NCBI RefSeq assembly: GCF_002752355.1
Contig: NZ_MRAV01000014.1
Location: 186,001 to 250,000 of the forward strand
Source: Leucobacter sp. OLIS6
Lineage (GTDB): Bacteria > Actinomycetota > Actinomycetes > Actinomycetales > Microbacteriaceae
Length of the DNA stretch: 64,000 nucleotides
Reading direction: 5' to 3'
The translations under genes and the position numbers were made by a program. The notes below the pieces were generated by a model. That model saw only the letters and a list, made by a program, of their open reading frames with translations, was not told where the DNA came from and ran no database searches. Shown in pieces: positions 48,007 to 56,887 of this stretch; within the stretch, counting starts at the first letter, position 1; the number at the start of each line of letters is the position of its first letter.

Positions 48007-49575
48007 CCGACGGGCGGACCCGGCGGCCCCGCCGAGGGAACCGCCGGGCTCCACGTGCAGGATCCGATCGCTCATGTGATCGATCACGGCCCGGTCGTGC
48101 GACACGAACAGCATCGCGGTGCCGCGTTCCGCCTGCACGTCGTCGAGGAGGTCGAGCACCCGTGCCTGCACGGTGAGGTCCAACGCCGAGACCGGTTCGT
48201 CGAGCAGCAGGATCCGGGGCGAGCGGGCGAGCGCCCGGGCGATGGCGAGGCGCTGCCGTTGGCCCCCCGAGAGATCGGCGGCGGGGCGCGCCAGCGCGGA
48301 TGCGGGGAGCCCCACCTCGTCGGCCAGGCCCAGGGCACGCCCCCGGCGCAGCCCGCGCTCGACACCGGCGGCGCGCAGGGCATCGCGCAGGATCGCGAGT
48401 CCGCTCGCTCCGCGGGGGAACGACGCCAGGGGATCCTGCGGGACGAGGGCGAGGCGCTGGTGCAGCGCGCGCCGTTCGCGCGGGCGTGCGGCGGCCCAGG
48501 ATGCGCCGTCGACGCGCGCAGCGCCGGTGTCCGGGCGCAGCAGCCCGAGCGCGACGCGGAGCAGGGTGGTCTTGCCGGAGCCGGAGGGGCCCACGAGCCC
48601 GACGGTCTCGCCGTCGCGGACCGCGAGCGAGGCGCGGTGCAGCACCGTGCGTCGGCCGAACGCGACCGAGACCTCGGCGAGCTCGAGGATCGGGGTCTCG
48701 TCGGGCCCCGCCGCGCGGATCTCCGAGGACGCGTCCCCGTTCCGCCCCAGTAGGCGGGTCCCGCGCGGTGCGCGCTCGGGGGACGCATCGAGCAGTTCGC
48801 GGGTGAACGCGTGACGGGGGCTGCCGAGCACCTCCTCGGGCGTCCCCGACTCGATCACCCGTCCGTCGCGCATCACGAGCACCCGGTCGGCGACCGCGCG
48901 CACGCTGCCGAGATCGTGGGTGACCAGGAGGACGCCGGCACCCGCATCGGCCCGGGCGCGGAGCGCGGTGAGCACGCGGTCGCGGTAGGCGGCGTCGAGG
49001 GCGGTCGTCGGTTCGTCCGCGACGATGAAGCGCGGGTCGGCGATGGTGGCGGAGGCCAGCAGCACGCGCTGGCGGAGCCCGCCCGAGAGCTCGTCGCTGC
49101 GCTGCGGCAGCCGCTCCTCTGCATCCGGGATCCCCGCGGAGACGAGCGCGTCGATGACCGGCCCGCGGCGTTCCGCGCGGCCGGAGCCCCGGTGCAGCCG
49201 CAGCGCATCCCCGGTCTCGTACTCGATGCGGCGCAGCGGATCGAGCGCGCCGAGCGCGTCCTGGGGCACGAGGGCCGCCGCCGAACCGCGGATGCGGGCC
49301 CAGGCGTTCGCAGCGCGTTCGGGAGCCGCGGTCGCGGGCCCGGTGGTGCCTGCGATCCGGCGCGCGCTCCAGGACGCCCGCGCGAGCGGCGGCAGCAGGT
49401 CGAGCAGTGCGCGACCGGTCAGCGTCTTGCCCGATCCGGACTCGCCGACGAGCGCGACCACCTCGCCCGATCCGACCTCGAGCGAGACGCAGTCGACGGA
49501 GGCGCGATCCTGCGACGGGAAGCGGACGGTGAGATCGGTGATCGCGGCCAGGATCTCGGTGCTGCGGGCGGTCAT
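48004..49575 (-). CDS. Peptide ABC transporter, fused double ATP-binding protein
   Basis: A 523-residue fusion of DppD- and DppF-like ATPases. Domain 1 (10-265): Walker A GESGSGKT, signature LSGGLRQRV, Walker B FIVADEPTTALD. Domain 2 (about 295-510): [36 protein letters not shown] fused dimer needs only this one subunit. It overlaps the DppC-type permease gene (ATGA). Confidence 0.93.
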   Translation of the reverse strand: MTARSTEILAAITDLTVRFPSQDRASVDCVSLEVGSGEVVALVGESGSGKTLTGRALLDLLPPLARASWSARRIAGTTGPATAAPERAANAWARIRGSAAALVPQDALGALDPLRRIEYETGDALRLHRGSGRAERRGPVIDALVSAGIPDAEERLPQRSDELSGGLRQRVLLASATIADPRFIVADEPTTALDAAYRDRVLTALRARADAGAGVLLVTHDLGSVRAVADRVLVMRDGRVIESGTPEEVLGSPRHAFTRELLDASPERAPRGTRLLGRNGDASSEIRAAGPDETPILELAEVSVAFGRRTVLHRASLAVRDGETVGLVGPSGSGKTTLLRVALGLLRPDTGAARVDGASWAAARPRERRALHQRLALVPQDPLASFPRGASGLAILRDALRAAGVERGLRRGRALGLADEVGLPASALARPAADLSGGQRQRLAIARALARSPRILLLDEPVSALDLTVQARVLDLLDDVQAERGTAMLFVSHDRAVIDHMSDRILHVEPGGSLGGAAGSARR

Positions 49576-50402
49576 CGGAACCCCCCGCGGCGGTCGAGCG
49601 CCCGGCCGAGCACGGTCGCCGCGAGCCCGGTGAGCATGATGCAGGCGCCGGGGAACACCGTCAGCCACCAGGCGCGCACGAGATAGGGGCGCCCGGCGTT
49701 GAGCATCGAGCCCCACTCGGGGGCGGGCGGCGGGCTGCCGAGGCCCAGGAAGCCGAGCGCGGCCGAGAGGATCACGGCGTGGCCGATGCCGAGGGCCGCC
49801 AGCACGACGACGGGACGCATCGCTTCGGGGAGGATCAGCGTCGACCAGACGCGCAGCGCGCGATCGCCCTGCGACCGGGCCGCCTCGACGGGGGCGGAAC
49901 CGATGGCGGAGCGGATGCCGCTGCGGACCATCCGCGCGTACCCGGGGGCGGTGCCGAGCGCGACCGCGATCACGACCGATGAGACCCCGGGGCCGCGGAT
50001 CGCGATGATGAGGAGCGCGAGCAGCAGCCCGGGGAACGAGAAGAGCGCCTCGATGATCCGGTCGGCGGCGAAGCGCAGCGGCGCCAGGCCGCGCCTCGCG
50101 CTGCCTCCCGCCAGGCCGCCGAGCACAAGGCCGATGCCGAGGCCCGCTGCGGTGGCGGCGAGCCCGATGAGCAGCGAATCCCGGGCTCCGAAGATCACGC
50201 GGCTGAGGATGTCGCGGCCGGACTCGTCGGTGCCGAGCGGGTGCGCGCCTCCGGGCGGGAGGAACGCCTGATCCGGAGCGACGGCGAGGGGATCGTGCGG
50301 GGCGAGCAGATCGGGGACCGCGACGGCGAGGAGCAGCGCGGCGACGACGATCCCGGCCGAGATCTCGATGGCGCTCGCGCGCGGACGGCGGAACTCAGAC
50401 AC
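49572..50402 (-). CDS. Peptide ABC transporter permease (DppC type)
   Basis: A 276-residue inner-membrane permease with six segments. HPLGTDESGRDILSRVIFGARDSLLIG is the DppC/OppC N-terminal signature and VEAARSQGDRALRVWSTLILPEAMRPVVV is the EAA loop that contacts the ATPase. GTG 50402 overlaps the upstream DppB gene by 8 nt. Confidence 0.93.
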   Translation of the reverse strand: MSEFRRPRASAIEISAGIVVAALLLAVAVPDLLAPHDPLAVAPDQAFLPPGGAHPLGTDESGRDILSRVIFGARDSLLIGLAATAAGLGIGLVLGGLAGGSARRGLAPLRFAADRIIEALFSFPGLLLALLIIAIRGPGVSSVVIAVALGTAPGYARMVRSGIRSAIGSAPVEAARSQGDRALRVWSTLILPEAMRPVVVLAALGIGHAVILSAALGFLGLGSPPPAPEWGSMLNAGRPYLVRAWWLTVFPGACIMLTGLAATVLGRALDRRGGFR

Positions 50403-51375
50403 GGGCCATCGCCTCGATCCGGCCCTCGGTACGCGGATCGAGGCGCGCGACCAGCACGTCCGTGACCAGGGTCACGATCACGTAGGCGAGCGCACTGATC
50501 AGCACGCCGCCGAGGACCACGGGAACGTCGCGGGCGAGCACCGCGCTCACCAGGGTGCGTCCGAGTCCGGGCCGGGCGAAGATCACCTCGATCACCGCGG
50601 CCCCGCCGAGTAGCGAGCCGAGCGCCCAACCCGTCAGCGTGAGACCGGGGACGATCCCGTGCCGGAGCACGTGGCGGAATCGCAGGCCGAACGTCGTCTC
50701 GCCACGGGCTCGGGCGCTGTCGATGAAGGGGGCCGAGCGGGCGTCGTCGATGCCGCTGCGACACACCTGCGCGATGAAGCCCGCCGTCGGGATCGCCAGC
50801 GCGAGCGCGGGGAGCACGAGGCCGGACGGACCGCCCGTGCTCACCGCCGGGAGCCAGCCGAGGGTGCCCGCGAAGAGCAGCACGAGCAGGCTCGCGAGCC
50901 AGAAGTTCGGCATCGCCGCCGCGACGAGGTCGAGCGCGGACGCGGTGGCGCGCGCGACGCGCGATCGTCCGCTCGCGATGAGCAGGCTCAGGAACGCGAG
51001 TACCCAGGCCCCGAGGAGCGCCGTCGCGGCCAGCGCGAGAGTCGGGGGCAGCGCGTGCGCCAGCACGTCGGTCACCGGGATCTTCTGCGCGTACGACATC
51101 CCGAGGTCCCCGCGGACCAGCCGGCCGAGGAAATCGAAGTACTGGACGACGATCGGGCGATCCAGTCCGTACTGCGCGCGCGCCGCGGCCAGCGCCTCCG
51201 CACTCGCCTGGCTGCCCGGGCCGCCGACCGCGGCCTCGGCGGAGTCGCCGGGCAGCAGCTGGAGCGCGAGGAACGCGAGGGTCGCGACGGTGAAGAGCAC
51301 AGCGACCGCTCCGCCGAGCGCGATCACGGCTCGGCGGAGGGTCGGATGCGGCGGTCGCGCCGCGCTCGTGCTCAC
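50395..51375 (-). CDS. Peptide ABC transporter permease (DppB type)
   Basis: A 326-residue permease with six segments. It has the LPGDSAEAAVGG loop, YGLDRPIVVQYFDFLGRLVRGDLGMSY and an EAA-like loop IDSARARGETTFGLRFRHVLRHGIVPGLT. GTG 51375 has no ribosome site. A TACGAT -10 ends six bases upstream, inside a hairpin that fills the gap to the binding-protein gene, so it may be expressed from a second, leaderless start as well as by readthrough. Confidence 0.92.
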   Translation of the reverse strand: MSTSAARPPHPTLRRAVIALGGAVAVLFTVATLAFLALQLLPGDSAEAAVGGPGSQASAEALAAARAQYGLDRPIVVQYFDFLGRLVRGDLGMSYAQKIPVTDVLAHALPPTLALAATALLGAWVLAFLSLLIASGRSRVARATASALDLVAAAMPNFWLASLLVLLFAGTLGWLPAVSTGGPSGLVLPALALAIPTAGFIAQVCRSGIDDARSAPFIDSARARGETTFGLRFRHVLRHGIVPGLTLTGWALGSLLGGAAVIEVIFARPGLGRTLVSAVLARDVPVVLGGVLISALAYVIVTLVTDVLVARLDPRTEGRIEAMARV

Positions 51376-51393
51376 CGGGGAATCGTATCCCCG
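51376..51393 (-). other. Intercistronic hairpin with an embedded -10
   Basis: CGGGGA-TACGAT-TCCCCG fills exactly the 18 nt between the binding-protein stop and the DppB start. The loop is a good -10 hexamer. The stem could lower downstream transcript level or protect the 3' end of the binding-protein mRNA. Confidence 0.6.
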
Positions 51394-53049
51394 CTACTTC
51401 GCGCCCACGACCGCGTCGGCGAGCACGGGAGTGCTGACCGTCGGCAGAGCGCGGAAGCCCTGCAGATCGGAGCGGTACAGGAAGTGGTTCTGCTGGTCGT
51501 AGAGGGGCAGGATGATCGAGAGCTGGGCGATGCGTTCCTGCGCCGCCTTGGCCGCCGCAGCGCGCTTCGTCGGATCGCTGTCGGTGCCGATGAGGTCGAG
51601 CTGGCGGTCGAGCTCCGGATCCTTGATCATCGCGTGGTTCGCGAAGTAGCCGCTCGGGGCGGGCACGGTGGCATCGCTGTGGTAGAGGAACCGCAGCACG
51701 TCCGGCCCGATCTTGGTGTAGGGCGCGCTGACCAGCTCGTACTCGTGGGCGCCGAGTGCGCCGTACCAGCTCGACAGGTCGAGCAGCGAGATCTTGACGT
51801 CGAACCCGACCTCCTTCGCGCCGGCCTGCAGCTGCTGGAACAGCGCCTGCTCGGCGGGTACCGACTGGTCGGTGCTGACGGGGAACCGGACCTCGAGGCG
51901 CTTGCCGTCCTTGGTGCGCACGCCGTCGGCGTCGCGCTTCGTCCAGCCGGCCTCGTCGAGCAGGTCGTTCGCGACGCGGGGGTTGTACACGTACGCGCTC
52001 TTCGACTGCAGCGAGAGGGGCTCGACGCTCGACAGCGCGCTGGCGGAGCGCTCGGCGGTGCCGTCGAAGAGGGACTCGACGGCGGCGTTCACGTTCACGG
52101 ACGCGATGAACGCCTTGCGCACGCGTTCGTCGTCGAAGGGGGCCTGGGCGGTGTTCAGCTCGATGCGGTTGCTGGCACCGGGTCGCGGTGCGTTCAGGTG
52201 CGCGATGGCGCCGCCCTTCTCGACCTGCGAGATCTGGTCGGGGAGCGGGTTGTCGATCACGTCGACCTCGCCGCTCTGCAACGCCGCGTAGCGCGAGGTC
52301 GCATCGGGGATGAAGCGCCACGTGACCTTCTGCACCGCGTCCTTCGGGGGCAGCTCGGTGCCCTGCGGGGCGGAGCGGTAGTCCGGGTTGCGGGTCAGCT
52401 CGACCCGATCCTGCTTGCTCCACCCGGCGACGGTGAACGGACCGGTGCCTACGGGAGCGAGGCAGTTCGCCTCCTGGCCGCGTGCGATCCCCTTCGGCGA
52501 CTCGATCGCGACCCAAGGCTGCGCGAGCGATTCGAGGAGTGCGGCGTCGGGACGTACGAGGTGGAACCGCGCGACCGTGGGGGAGACGACTTCCACGCGC
52601 TTCACCTGCTGCACGGCCAGGTAGCCGGTGGACGATGCGGTCTTCGGGTCCTGGAGGTGCTCGATGTTCGCCTTGACGGCGGCGGCGTTGACCGGGGTGC
52701 CGTCGGTGAAGGTCAGCCCCGGCTTGAGGGTGAAGTCCCAGGTGAGGCCGTCGGGGCTCTGCTGCCACTTCTCGGCGAGCCAGGGCACGATCTCGCGCTT
52801 CTCGTCGAGGCCGACGAGCGATTCGAGCACCTGCGATCCGAGCAGCGCCTGGGGGAAGTTGCCGCCGACGTGCGGGTCGAGGCAGGTGGGCTCGGCATCG
52901 CCGGTGGCGTAGACGAGCGTGTCGGCGGGTCCGGAGCGCGGCGCGGCGGACGGGCCTGATCCGCTGCACGCTGCGAGCGGGAGAGTCAGGGCGGTGACGG
53001 CGACGGCGGCGAGGGCCGTCGTGACGAGGCGGGAGGGAGCGGGACGCAT
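51394..53049 (-). CDS. Peptide/nickel-type ABC substrate-binding lipoprotein
   Basis: A 551-residue DppA/OppA-family receptor (SBP_bac_5). The N-terminus has a signal peptide with lipobox LPLAAC (Cys28). PTCLDPHVGGNFPQALLGSQVLESLVGLDE and DGLTWDFTLKPGLTFTDGTPVNAAAVKANIEHLQD are the family hallmarks. The substrate is unknown, probably an oligopeptide. ATG 53049 is chosen because the lipoprotein signal starts there. An ATG at 53100 overlaps the presumed -10. Confidence 0.92.
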   Translation of the reverse strand: MRPAPSRLVTTALAAVAVTALTLPLAACSGSGPSAAPRSGPADTLVYATGDAEPTCLDPHVGGNFPQALLGSQVLESLVGLDEKREIVPWLAEKWQQSPDGLTWDFTLKPGLTFTDGTPVNAAAVKANIEHLQDPKTASSTGYLAVQQVKRVEVVSPTVARFHLVRPDAALLESLAQPWVAIESPKGIARGQEANCLAPVGTGPFTVAGWSKQDRVELTRNPDYRSAPQGTELPPKDAVQKVTWRFIPDATSRYAALQSGEVDVIDNPLPDQISQVEKGGAIAHLNAPRPGASNRIELNTAQAPFDDERVRKAFIASVNVNAAVESLFDGTAERSASALSSVEPLSLQSKSAYVYNPRVANDLLDEAGWTKRDADGVRTKDGKRLEVRFPVSTDQSVPAEQALFQQLQAGAKEVGFDVKISLLDLSSWYGALGAHEYELVSAPYTKIGPDVLRFLYHSDATVPAPSGYFANHAMIKDPELDRQLDLIGTDSDPTKRAAAAKAAQERIAQLSIILPLYDQQNHFLYRSDLQGFRALPTVSTPVLADAVVGAK

Positions 53050-53102
53050 GCGCGGAGAATCCTGTCGACGTTGTTGAACGCGGTGCAAAAACACCGACAT
53101 CT

Positions 53103-53108
53103 ATTCTC
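53103..53108 (-). promoter_or_regulatory. Candidate -10 (GAGAAT) of the peptide ABC operon
   Basis: Minus-strand GAGAAT about 50 nt before ATG 53049. It lies between the divergent binding-protein and def genes. Confidence 0.35.
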
Positions 53109-53133
53109 GCACAGTCCCGACCGTGCGCGTCGA

Positions 53134-53139
53134 TAGGCT
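53134..53139 (+). promoter_or_regulatory. Leaderless -10 (TAGGCT) of def
   Basis: TAGGCT ends seven bases before ATG 53147 and there is no ribosome site. Confidence 0.5.
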
Positions 53140-53146
53140 TGGATCC

Positions 53147-53710
53147 ATGGCAGTCCTTCCCATCCTGATCAGCGGCGAGTCCGTGCTGCACCGCCCCGCC
53201 GAGCCCATCACCGAGTTCGATGCGTCGCTGCGCACCCTGGTCGACGATATGTACGAGACCACCGTCGCCGCGCCGGGCGTCGGCCTGGCGGGGCCCCAGG
53301 TGGGCGTCGGCAAGCGCCTCTTCGTCTGGATGTACGACGATCAGGACGAGGCGCCCGAACAGGGTGTCGCGATCAACCCCGAGCTGTGGATCGCACCGCT
53401 CGAACCGGGACTGCCCGGCGACGACGAGATCGAGGGCTGCCTGTCGTTCCCGGGCGAGCGCTTCGCGCTGCGCCGATCACCGCGGGCGCTGCTGCGCGCT
53501 CAGGACATCGACGGCAAGCCGTTCGAGATTGAGGCCAGCGGATGGTTCGCCCGCATTCTGCAGCACGAGTTCGACCACCTGAACGGGTTGCTCTACGTGG
53601 ACCGTCTGCTGCACCCCGAGAGCAAGGGTGCGCAGAAGGCGCTCCGCAAGAACGGCTGGGGTCGCCCGGGCCTGAGCTGGACCCCGGGCATCGACGACCT
53701 CGAAGGCTAG
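53147..53710 (+). CDS. def: Peptide deformylase
   Basis: Removes the formyl group from nascent N-terminal Met using Fe2+/Zn2+. The 187-residue protein has motif [11 protein letters not shown] (a Gly where GLAAPQ has Ala), motif [10 protein letters not shown] with the Cys ligand, and motif [12 protein letters not shown] with the two His ligands and catalytic Glu. The C-terminal helix region ([15 protein letters not shown]) is the longer actinobacterial form. Its TAG stop lies in a CTAG shared with the stop of the convergent SDR gene. Confidence 0.95.
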   Translation: MAVLPILISGESVLHRPAEPITEFDASLRTLVDDMYETTVAAPGVGLAGPQVGVGKRLFVWMYDDQDEAPEQGVAINPELWIAPLEPGLPGDDEIEGCLSFPGERFALRRSPRALLRAQDIDGKPFEIEASGWFARILQHEFDHLNGLLYVDRLLHPESKGAQKALRKNGWGRPGLSWTPGIDDLEG

Positions 53711-54594
53711 AGCCCCTTCTCGTCCTGAATGGCGTTGCCGCCGTCGACCACGAGCACCTGGCCCGTGACATACGACGCGCCCGGCGACGCGAGGAACTCG
53801 ACGACGGCCGCGACCTCGTCGGGGGTGCCCGATCGGCCGAGCGGCGTCGCGTCGCCCATGCGGTTCTCGTGCTCCGTTGCGGAGCCCGTGCGGATCCAGC
53901 CCGGTGCGACCGCGTTCGCCGTGGTGCCGCTCGAGGCGAGGTCGACCGCGAGGGAACGGGTGAGTCCGACGAGGCCGGCCTTGGCCGCGTGGTAGCCCAC
54001 GTCGCCGCGGTAGGCGAGCAACGGCCCCGAAACCGATGAGACGGTGACGATGCGCCCGTGCGGCGCCGCCGCGAGGTGCGGGATCGCCGCTCGGGTGAGG
54101 AGGTAGGCGGTCGTGAGATTGCGGGTCAGGGCGTGCTCCCAGCCGGCGAGGTCGAGCCCGTCGATGGACTGGGGATCCTGCGGATCGGAGACCGAGGTCA
54201 TGCCCGCGTTGTTGACGACCGCGTCGATGCGGCCGTAGGTCTCGATCGCCGCGTCGACCATGCGCTGCGCGCCCTCGGCCGCGGTGAGGTCGGCCGCGAC
54301 GCCGATCGCGACGGGGGTGCTCGCGCGCCCGAGATCGACCTGGCGTGCGCGCCGCGGGGTCGGGCGCGGCGCGATCAGCGCCCGGAGCTCAGCCGCGCGC
54401 TGCTCGATGCGGTCGGTTGTCGCACCGACGACGACGCGGTAGCCGGACTGCACGAGCCGTCGGGCGATGGCGAAGCCGATGCCGTCGGGGGAGCCGGCGC
54501 CCGAGACGATGGCGACGCGCGGTTCGGCGTCGGTGTCGCCGGGACCGGAAACGGCGGGAACGGGCGCAGCGGGAGGAGTCGAGGAGGCCTGCAT
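53707..54594 (-). CDS. Short-chain dehydrogenase/reductase (SDR)
   Basis: A 295-residue classical SDR: cofactor loop [18 protein letters not shown], catalytic Ser in VSSVSG, YHAAK (Tyr and Lys), and C-terminal [14 protein letters not shown] Pro/Arg-rich insertion of about 20 residues ([19 protein letters not shown]) follows strand 3. Substrate unknown. It starts 9 nt after the MFS gene stop, so the two form an operon. A 25-residue N-terminal Pro/Ala tail is unusual. Confidence 0.9.
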   Translation of the reverse strand: MQASSTPPAAPVPAVSGPGDTDAEPRVAIVSGAGSPDGIGFAIARRLVQSGYRVVVGATTDRIEQRAAELRALIAPRPTPRRARQVDLGRASTPVAIGVAADLTAAEGAQRMVDAAIETYGRIDAVVNNAGMTSVSDPQDPQSIDGLDLAGWEHALTRNLTTAYLLTRAAIPHLAAAPHGRIVTVSSVSGPLLAYRGDVGYHAAKAGLVGLTRSLAVDLASSGTTANAVAPGWIRTGSATEHENRMGDATPLGRSGTPDEVAAVVEFLASPGASYVTGQVLVVDGGNAIQDEKGL

Positions 54595-54603
54595 GGCCGC
54601 AGC

Positions 54604-55821
54604 CTACCCGGTGCTGCTGACGTTCCGGTCACGAGCGGCCGAACTCCCGGCGACGGGCGTGAACGACCAGGCGATGGCGGTGAGCGCGAGCAGCGCGGCG
54701 GTGACCGCGAAGGCCCAGCCGAAGCCCGCCGCATCGACGATCGCGCCCGCGACGAGGGGGCCGAGGACTCCGCCCAGGTCGCTCGCCATCGAGTAGCCCG
54801 CGACCACGCCGCCGCCGCGCCGCAGGCCGACGACATCGGCCAGCACGGCCTGCTGTCCCGGGTTCACGAGCGCGGATCCCGCGCCCGCGACCAGCATGAT
54901 CCCGAGGGTCACCCAGATCGACTGCGCGGCCGGCAGCGCCGCATACCCGAGCGCGGTGACCGCCATGCCGGTGATGAGCAGGGGGCGGCGTCCGAGGCGG
55001 TCGGTCCACCGGCCGGAGGGGAAGATCAGGATCGCGTTGCCCGCCGCGTATGCCGCGAGCACCCAGCCGGCGAGCGCGGGCTGCCCCGGGAACGTCGCGG
55101 CGATGAGCAGGGGGACTATCGAGACGCGCACGCCGAAGGACGACCAGCCGAACGCGAACACGGAACCGAGGAGCGTCCGGTAGCTCGGGATCCGCAGCGC
55201 CTCGCCGAAGCGGAGCGGGGGTTCGGCGTCCGCGTCGTCGCGCCGACCGACGATCGCGGACCGGCGGAGCGCGAACCAGACCACGGCGGCGGCGATCATG
55301 AGCGTTGCGAAGTAGAAGACGAACGGGGCGCGCAGGCCGAAGCCCGCGACCAGCGCGCCGAGCACGGGGCCCAGGAGCGTGCCGAGCAGGAAGCCGGCGG
55401 CGTTGACGCTGGCGACCCGTCCGCGGGCCTGCACGGGACTCACCTTGATGAGCAGCGCGGTCGCGGCGACCGTGAACATCGTCGATCCGATGCCACCGGC
55501 CGCGCGCAGCACCAGGAGTTGCGGGTAACTGTTCGCGAGAGCGCAGGCACCCGTCGAGAGAGCGACGATCAGAATGCCCGTCGAATAGGTGCGCCGCTCG
55601 CCGAGGCGGCCCACGACCCAACCGGCCAGCGGGGCGGAGACGAGGCGCATGAGCGCGAACGCGCTGACGATGGCGGACGCCGCGAGGTTCGTCACGCCGA
55701 AGGCGTGCGCGTACTGCGGGATCGTCGGAGCGACCACGCCGTAGCCGAGAGCGACCGTGAACCCGCCGGCGACGAGGGCCCAGACCTCGAACGGGAGTCG
55801 GGTCTTCGAATTGCGGAGCAC
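54604..55821 (-). CDS. MFS transporter, 12-TM efflux type
   Basis: A 405-residue major facilitator with 12 segments. GWVVGRLGERRTYSTGILI is the loop 2-3 motif A, and PAGRSGRWTDRLGRRPLLITG-like FPSGRWTDRLGRRPL repeats it in the second half. The pattern fits drug:H+ antiporters. GTG 55821 has TAGGCT six bases upstream (leaderless). It precedes the SDR gene in one operon, so the SDR may modify the exported compound, which is speculative. Confidence 0.9.
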   Translation of the reverse strand: MLRNSKTRLPFEVWALVAGGFTVALGYGVVAPTIPQYAHAFGVTNLAASAIVSAFALMRLVSAPLAGWVVGRLGERRTYSTGILIVALSTGACALANSYPQLLVLRAAGGIGSTMFTVAATALLIKVSPVQARGRVASVNAAGFLLGTLLGPVLGALVAGFGLRAPFVFYFATLMIAAAVVWFALRRSAIVGRRDDADAEPPLRFGEALRIPSYRTLLGSVFAFGWSSFGVRVSIVPLLIAATFPGQPALAGWVLAAYAAGNAILIFPSGRWTDRLGRRPLLITGMAVTALGYAALPAAQSIWVTLGIMLVAGAGSALVNPGQQAVLADVVGLRRGGGVVAGYSMASDLGGVLGPLVAGAIVDAAGFGWAFAVTAALLALTAIAWSFTPVAGSSAARDRNVSSTG

Positions 55822-55827
55822 TGCACA

Positions 55828-55855
55828 AGCCTAGTCGCTCCGAGGCGCGTAGGAT
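55828..55855. promoter_or_regulatory. Divergent leaderless promoters (MFS / DUF4031)
   Basis: Minus-strand TAGGCT (55828-55833) ends six bases before GTG 55821. Plus-strand TAGGAT (55850-55855) ends seven bases before ATG 55863. Confidence 0.55.
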
Positions 55856-55862
55856 CGAGCGC

Positions 55863-56144
55863 ATGACCGTGCTGATCGACCCTCCGGCCTGGCCGGCGCA
55901 CGGGCGGCTCTGGTCCCACCTCGTGAGCGACGCCTCGGTCGAGGAGCTGCACGATTTCGCCGCGGCGAACGGGATTCCTGCCCGCGGATTCGACCTCGAC
56001 CACTACGATGTACCCGAGGAGTCGCACGCGCGGCTCATCGCCGCGGGCGCTGTCTCCGTGAGCGGTCACGAACTCGTGCGCCGCCTCATCGCGTCCGGTC
56101 TCCGGGTCACCGGACGGCAACGGCGGGAGAACGCCCACCGATAA
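55863..56144 (+). CDS. DUF4031 domain protein
   Basis: A 93-residue protein of the DUF4031 family ([64 protein letters not shown]). Function unknown. It is very common in actinobacteria. ATG 55863 has a leaderless -10. It is followed by the cold-shock gene leader. Confidence 0.9.
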   Translation: MTVLIDPPAWPAHGRLWSHLVSDASVEELHDFAAANGIPARGFDLDHYDVPEESHARLIAAGAVSVSGHELVRRLIASGLRVTGRQRRENAHR

Positions 56145-56160
56145 TCCGTACGGCTTGAGG

Positions 56161-56268
56161 TGGCACTTCCGGGCAGAATCCGGAAAGATAAGAAGCTCCG
56201 CAGCGACGCCGTCGCGGCGGTCACACGGATCACCACGAGTGATCCAGAACAACCGAAGGAAAGACGTT
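56161..56268 (+). promoter_or_regulatory. Structured 5' leader of the cold-shock gene
   Basis: The 124-nt gap before csp holds a hairpin TTCCGG (56167-56172)/CCGGAA (56180-56185), a short GC-rich one near 56208-56222, and GGATCAC-N5-GTGATCC (56227-56245), a perfect 7-bp stem ending 9 nt before GAAGGAAAG, the ribosome site. Cold-shock leaders are known to fold differently with temperature. The transcription start is not identified. Confidence 0.5.
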
Positions 56269-56472
56269 ATGGCCACTGGCACCGTCAAATGGTTCAACTC
56301 CGAAAAGGGCTACGGCTTCATCGCACCCGACGACGGCTCCGCCGACGTCTTCGCGCACTTCAGCGCGATCCAGGGCAGCGGCCGTCGCGACCTGGTCGAG
56401 GACCAGAAGGTCGAGTTCGAGACCGAGCAGGGTCAGAAGGGCCCGCAGGCCACCAACATCCGCGCGCTGTAA
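56269..56472 (+). CDS. Cold-shock protein (CspA family)
   Basis: A 67-residue OB-fold RNA chaperone with the RNA-binding motifs [15 protein letters not shown] (RNP1) and DVFAHFSAI (RNP2), [17 protein letters not shown], and no other domain. ATG 56269 is preceded by GAAGGAAAG. A GC-rich hairpin follows 5 nt after the stop. It is monocistronic. Confidence 0.96.
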   Translation: MATGTVKWFNSEKGYGFIAPDDGSADVFAHFSAIQGSGRRDLVEDQKVEFETEQGQKGPQATNIRAL

Positions 56473-56477
56473 GCACG

Positions 56478-56506
56478 CGCCGGGGTCCGCGCGCGGCGCG
56501 GCCCCC
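56478..56506 (+). terminator. Hairpin terminator of the cold-shock gene
   Basis: CCGGGGTCCGCGC pairs with GCGCGGCCCCCGG (12 of 13 pairs) around a 3-nt loop, 5 nt after the stop. No T run follows. Confidence 0.75.
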
Positions 56507-56622
56507 GGAATGCTTCGCGGGTGATCGGCCGGTGGCCGAGCACGCAGACCGGGCCGCCTCTCTGAGGCTGTCCGGTCTTCTCGCGAGCCCGCAAGGTCTC
56601 GCCGTGTACCCTCGAAGTACCC

Positions 56623-56698
56623 GCCTCCGTAGCTCAGTGGATAGAGCAACGGCCTTCTAATCCGTTGGTCGCAGGTTCGAATCCTGCCGGGGGCACCA
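56623..56698 (+). tRNA. tRNA-Arg (TCT)
   Basis: Cloverleaf with acceptor GCCTCCG/CGGGGGC, D-arm AGCTCAGTGGATAGAGC, anticodon loop CTTCTAA with anticodon TCT, T-arm GCAGGTTCGAATCCTGC and encoded CCA. Position 31-39 is a C-T mismatch at the base of the loop. Flanked by the cold-shock gene and a lipoprotein gene. Confidence 0.95.
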
Positions 56699-56887
56699 CA
56701 CCTGATCCGAGCGTTCCGATCGACCAGGAAGGCGGTTCCGCCCGGGCCTTCCGCGCTGGCGCTCCGGCCGCAGCGTTGCGTGCCGGAAGCTCCGAGTCGG
56801 GAACGACGACGTGTACGAACCCTCGTACTGGTCTCGCCCGACGTGAGAGAATCCTCGAAAGCCGTCGACCGCAGCGAGGGGGCTCCC

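Noticed and set aside
53098-53100. ATG at 53100 as the start of the peptide-binding protein
   Set aside because: It would place 17 residues before a complete lipoprotein signal peptide and overlaps the presumed -10. ATG 53049 is better.
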